Shown: positions 59,552 through 64,000 of the stretch, piece by piece
How positions within the stretch are numbered: position 1 is the stretch's first letter
Layout: each line of letters begins with the position of its first letter
Source of the DNA: Corella eumyota
Lineage: Eukaryota > Chordata > Ascidiacea > Phlebobranchia > Corellidae
Length of the DNA: 64,000 bases
Reading direction: 5' to 3'
NCBI GenBank assembly: GCA_963082875.1
Contig: OY720100.1
Span: 10,626,591 to 10,690,590 of the forward strand
Position numbers and translations under genes: made by a program
Notes under the pieces: model-generated
Told to the model about the DNA's origin: nothing
The model's input: the letters and a program-made list of their open reading frames with translations, nothing else
Databases searched by the model: none

Positions 59552-62500
59552 CTTTAAAAAATTTGTAAACTTAATAAAATAATGATTTTGCGTAAAGTAA
59601 TTTGAAAAACATATATAGCGCGGCACTTTTTATGTTAAAGAATCATTTATTGTGTTTAAAATTTGGTTTAAGTTACATTATTATGATTAAATGGATGTTA
59701 TTATATAATTGGATTTTTCGCTATTCCGTAATTAAAACCGTAATTATAATTCGTGCATTTTTGTTACAATTTAGAAATTACAATATTTGTTCTTACGAAA
59801 ACCATGTTGTATTATATTAAACTGGCCAAAAAAATTATTAAAATACAAAAACTTAAATTTGAAGTTAACTCCATCGACAAAACGTGTTCTACGTCATCGC
59901 AACAAAATGATTGCATAACACGACGTTGCTTTAATTAATTTTACCCTAGCGTGCATTCGTTGGCTTGCTTTGCCTTGTTTCGTCCATATTTTAACGTTAA
60001 AATTTGTGGCTTAATCAATCATTATCAGCAGCTTTTTAGTTTGCCAAAACCCCAGACTTAACCAAAACGCGTCACTTTTTCTGACTTGTCGATGTAATTA
60101 ATCGCACCACCAAGGAAATGTATTTCCATATAAGAAATCGAATTTCATAAAAGGCTGTCACTTGTTTGTGACGTCATTTTGGGTTCGAATAATGATCGCG
60201 AGTTTTCTTTTAATTATAAGTCAAATTTAACATTGGTGGGAAGAATGCAATTTCTTTTTTTGGTAAAGAGGTGTGGTAAAAACATTTGTTGAGTTTACTT
60301 TATTTGTCTGCGAGAAAACAACTCCTTAAGACTTGGGCAACTTGGTCTACGCCCGCGGCGAAATGTACGGTCAGCAGCATTTTCAAGTGGTAAATCACAG
60401 ATAACTGCGGGGTGAGCCACAGCCGTCAGAACCGCCCTAATCCGGTTCGAACTGGATTAGCGCTGAACAGCCAGCCCGGAGCGACGACAAAGTGCGAAAA
60501 ACAACATGTTAATGGCAACGGTTTCAAGGGTAATATGGAACTTTGAACTCGAGAGATTTGTTTTTGTGGCTTAAAGTACGATCAACACCACATATACGAC
60601 TTTATGTGCTACTTTAAAATATCCGATGTATTAAATTTTGTCGGGTAGAAGACAGTTTTGTAGCTGTCGAATCGCTGACAAAAATTGCCTATTAAAAATA
60701 ACTCACTATTATTACTACAATAAAATCAATGTCAAACGAACAAGTGCTCACAAATGTGGCATTCATTAACATTTACTAGTTATTCAACAGTCATTTTTTA
60801 TACAAATATCTTAAATGATTTTAACGTAGATCTAACCAAAACGGATATTGTTAGGGTTATACAAATATAAACAAAAAACGAATAGATGCTGCCAAATTTG
60901 AAATGAAAATTGCCATAATATATGTATTGGCACATAGCAAATTACTGATGTTATATGTTAAAGCAATGTAAGTTGCTTTAATGGCTCGTTTTAACCATAT
61001 ATAAATATCTCAAACACGTCGTTAAAATTTCACGGGAAGTCTACCATAGTTCATTTGTCATGTCGAAAATGAGCGAAGTTTGATTATTTTGTGGAAATTT
61101 TGCTAAAGCGTAATTAGGCTATGATGTATAGATCATTATTGGCAATTATAACTGATACAAACTTCCAGCACGTGCCTGTATATACCTTGCTTTAAAATCG
61201 GATATTAACCTATAACGTAACACCAAGTAAAAAACATTGGTAAACATTATTTAGGTTATAATCCCCTAAAAATGAAACGAATTGTTTCGTATTTTAATTT
61301 TCAACGAATTTCATTTAAAAATAGATTAAAAAGGCACGCACCTGAATGTGAGTAAATACCCCACTTAGCCTAATTAAAAATATAAATACACCTAAAAAAA
61401 ATTCAATTTAAAAAATATCAACTCACGAAATAACCCTACCAAATAGATTTAGGCCAAGAAAAAGTTTTAAACCAACAGTTTCACCAAATATAAATACAAA
61501 ACTTTATGTTAACAACTCAACGAAAGAAACGTCATCACATTTTCCTTATTAAAACAATTATTTTGAAATACCGGCCACAAGTTAGTTGGTAGCGACAAAC
61601 TCGAGCAAATTTAGATACAAAAACATTTTCTTGGATTTTGTTTAATACAAATATAATGTGTATATTAGGGATACCAATATGCTTATAACACGATAAAAAC
61701 ACCCACGTACAACATCACCCGTGCTGCAGTTTTTCTCTGTAGGACGTGACGTCAATAAACGTTACATTGCACTGACAAAATGGCAATTATTCAAAGAATC
61801 ACGTGATTTTAAAAATGAACCCAGGACAATATAAGCAATATACCACACAACCACAGACAACGTTTTGCTCAAATTGCAAATTTGATTGGTGGCATGTTAT
61901 AATATAAAATTCAGTAAATAAATTCTAATTATTTATTTTTTAAATTATAATAGTATTCATTGTTTCCTACTGGGTTTAAAAGAAAATTACGTTCTTATTC
62001 CCTTGCTAAAAAATAAGAAAAAGGTGAACTGTTTTATTTTTAATTAGATGTTTTAAAAAAAGAAAGGTGAATTGTTTTTCCTCATTGTTTTAACACCGAT
62101 TCCATTTTACACTGATTTTTATATCAAAAGTATTTAGTATTCAACGAAATTAATTTGGTTTTATATCAGCGTCAAATCATGGGACAGTGCGTCCAACAAC
62201 TTGCGAAATGCGTCGAAAAAACTTTTTTGAAATCAATTTAAATAGATTTAACCAGATGTGCGTTAAATTTTAAAATTTGCATATTTAAAACAAATTCTAT
62301 ATCCTTAAGGAGGAAAATAGCAACTTATTTACGAATGTGTTTGGGAACACAATATCCAGAAAAGTAAAATAGCAACCCTTTCTGTTTATCAAATTTTGCC
62401 TCAAGTTGCAAAAAAAAATTTACATAAAAGGGTTGATATTTATCTAAATATAATGTATCTAAGTGAATGATATAGATAAATATGTAAGAATATCTTATAT

Positions 62501-64000
62501 ATGTAATTTAAAAAAAACTGCTGTTTGTGGTGGGAGGGTAAAATAGCACTGGTACTATATATTAGTTGCGAGTTTATTACAATAAATTAAATCCAGCTCG
62601 TAGGGCGGGCAATCAACCTGTTTAATAAAAGTTAAAACTGTGCAAAACTGCTATGTACTGATAGTTAAATGACCAAATTTTTGAAAATTTACAACTTGAA
62701 ATTCTAAAATCACATGGGGTTAGTGAACGGTAAAAAAAGAGCTAAAGTGTTTGAGCTGCCTAAAAGGTGCTCATTTGCGGACCAGTAGAGTACAAAGTCT
62801 TGAAACAACACAGATGGGATTCTTAACTTAACAAAAATGCCCCCTTTAATTATATACAGATTGAAAATATATTGATCAATAAAAATAATATAAAAAATAA
62901 GTTAAGGTTCACGCCTGATAGCCACCAATTAAAATTCAGTTTCTTTTTGTATACCCTTTTACGGTTTACAAACACGAATTATTAAAATAAGTTCGTTGAT
63001 ATTGATAAAACTGATGTTAGTACCCTTTTGAACAATAACGACGATCTATTTTACCTTCAGGGTACAACATTACCGCCCACTCTTATCAATACAATTTTGA
63101 CAATAAGCATAATCCTTTTTTTTAGTAAAACTAAGAAATATGTAAATTTAGTTCAATGTTGGAAGATCATTTTTTGAACGAACTAAAAAAACGGTTAAAT
63201 TACCACATTGCTTGTATTGTAATACAGACACATCAAAGCCCTCAATATTCCAACCCAGGAAATATGCGATTTCAGAACAAGGGGTTTTAAAACAACAGAC
63301 CTTAATCGTACCAGGAAATTGTCTTTGGAAAGCGCATGTGCCAACACAATTAAAGTCGGACCACGATTTTATTACACATCGCTGTTGGAGCGGTCCCCTA
63401 CAGCGCAGGGCACGCGCGTTGTGTGAGCAGCGCGTTGTACTTGGGTTCTCATGAAAACGCGCAAAACACGCACGTCAAATATTCGCTTAGTGTATTGTCC
63501 ACATACCCTCCCGCCAAATAAAACGAGCCCCGGCCTGCGATAAACTGCTTGGAGTGGTTACACCAAGAGTATTAAAGACACAGAGGAATCGAGATAAGAG
63601 GTCCGCTGTCTCAACATTCAAACGCTGGGTAAGGCAACTGACTAGTGTGGCAACTTTTTCGTTCGTTTTTAACACTTCCCCGCGATAAAAAAATAATATG
63701 AAAGCTCTTTAGGTCGTGGGTTTTTTTTCGGTCGCCTCTTGAAATTTTAAAGGCAAACACGCTTTTAATATTCTGATTATCAAAACCCATTTTCATCGAA
63801 CTTTTATTCCTATTAAACTGTTGGTAAATTGAATATATTTAAAATTGCAAAATTGATTATCTATTTCATGTGATTGTTAAAAAAACAGGATCTTATGCTA
63901 AATATAAATTCCATTCAACCTTTGTATTGCTTTTTACCCAAAAAATACAAATTAAATGGCTAACTATTATTACACTTTTATAAATAATCCCCTTCCGCCT
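59552..64000. other. Upstream of the visible BTB exons; no gene recognised
   Basis: AT-rich with two GC-elevated islands: 60330-60530 (contains a 24-bp palindrome at 60437 and a short minus frame with AVLTAVAHPAVICDLPL) and 63360-63680 (GCAGGGCACGCGCG near 63404, a 62-codon minus frame without family features). Either could be a first exon or promoter of the BTB zinc-finger gene, but neither shows a BTB motif. TGACGTCA occurs at 60169 and 61747 and TCACGTGA at 61799. Confidence 0.35.

Noticed and set aside
63212-63675. Frames on both strands in the GC-elevated island as a BTB first exon
   Set aside because: Neither reading shows the BTB pattern (CDV, F.AHK.VLA, S.YF), and no donor fits the phase of the exon at 59551.

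Overview
The window is metazoan nuclear DNA: roughly 70% A+T, spliced genes with 3-13 short exons, GT-AG introns, tRNA-derived SINEs, an LTR element and DNA-transposon remains. A visinin-like calcium sensor very close to the chordate proteins, a BTB zinc-finger factor and the compact AT-rich gene style suggest a tunicate (Ciona-like ascidian); that is inference. All gene models below were built by hand from splice sites, reading phase and family motifs. Every recognisable host coding gene lies on the minus strand.

Layout. 1-3.25 kb: minisatellites (24-bp, 15-bp and ~75-bp units) and one arm of an inverted-repeat element. 3.25-3.65 kb: three exons of an unrecognised minus-strand gene. 3.67-11.09 kb: a BEL/Pao LTR retrotransposon, broken but young by LTR similarity, lying 18 bp upstream of one of those exons. 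11.1-15.5 kb: AT-rich DNA, a shrunken hAT transposon and another inverted-repeat arm. 16.1-28.3 kb: a tandem array containing an intact calpain (11 exons, 538 aa, no penta-EF-hand tail), a dead calpain copy, a calmodulin-like gene, a calpain scrap and a second calmodulin-like gene. 29.7-29.9 kb: a tiny secreted-peptide gene. 33.4-40 kb: a two-fold segmental duplication, each unit with a small RING-like zinc-finger gene and a strongly conserved 5' exon/promoter. 42.6-43.8 kb: a hippocalcin/VILIP-type calcium sensor (192 aa). 45.6 kb: a decayed THAP finger. 48.0-48.5 kb: a paralogue of the secreted peptide. 50.4-59.6 kb: the 3' thirteen exons of a BTB-C2H2 transcription factor (558 codons in continuous phase); its first BTB exons are not found in the window. 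59.6-64 kb: no gene recognised.

Themes. Calcium signalling dominates (calpain, two calmodulin-like proteins, one neuronal calcium sensor). Local duplication is the main force: the calpain/EF-hand array, the RING-like pair, the peptide pair, and two small tandem duplications that copied 3' splice sites. The best candidate for an undescribed arrangement is the calpain/EF-hand array, in which a calpain lacking its calmodulin-like tail sits in one orientation with free-standing calmodulin-like genes that were duplicated together with calpain 3' ends.
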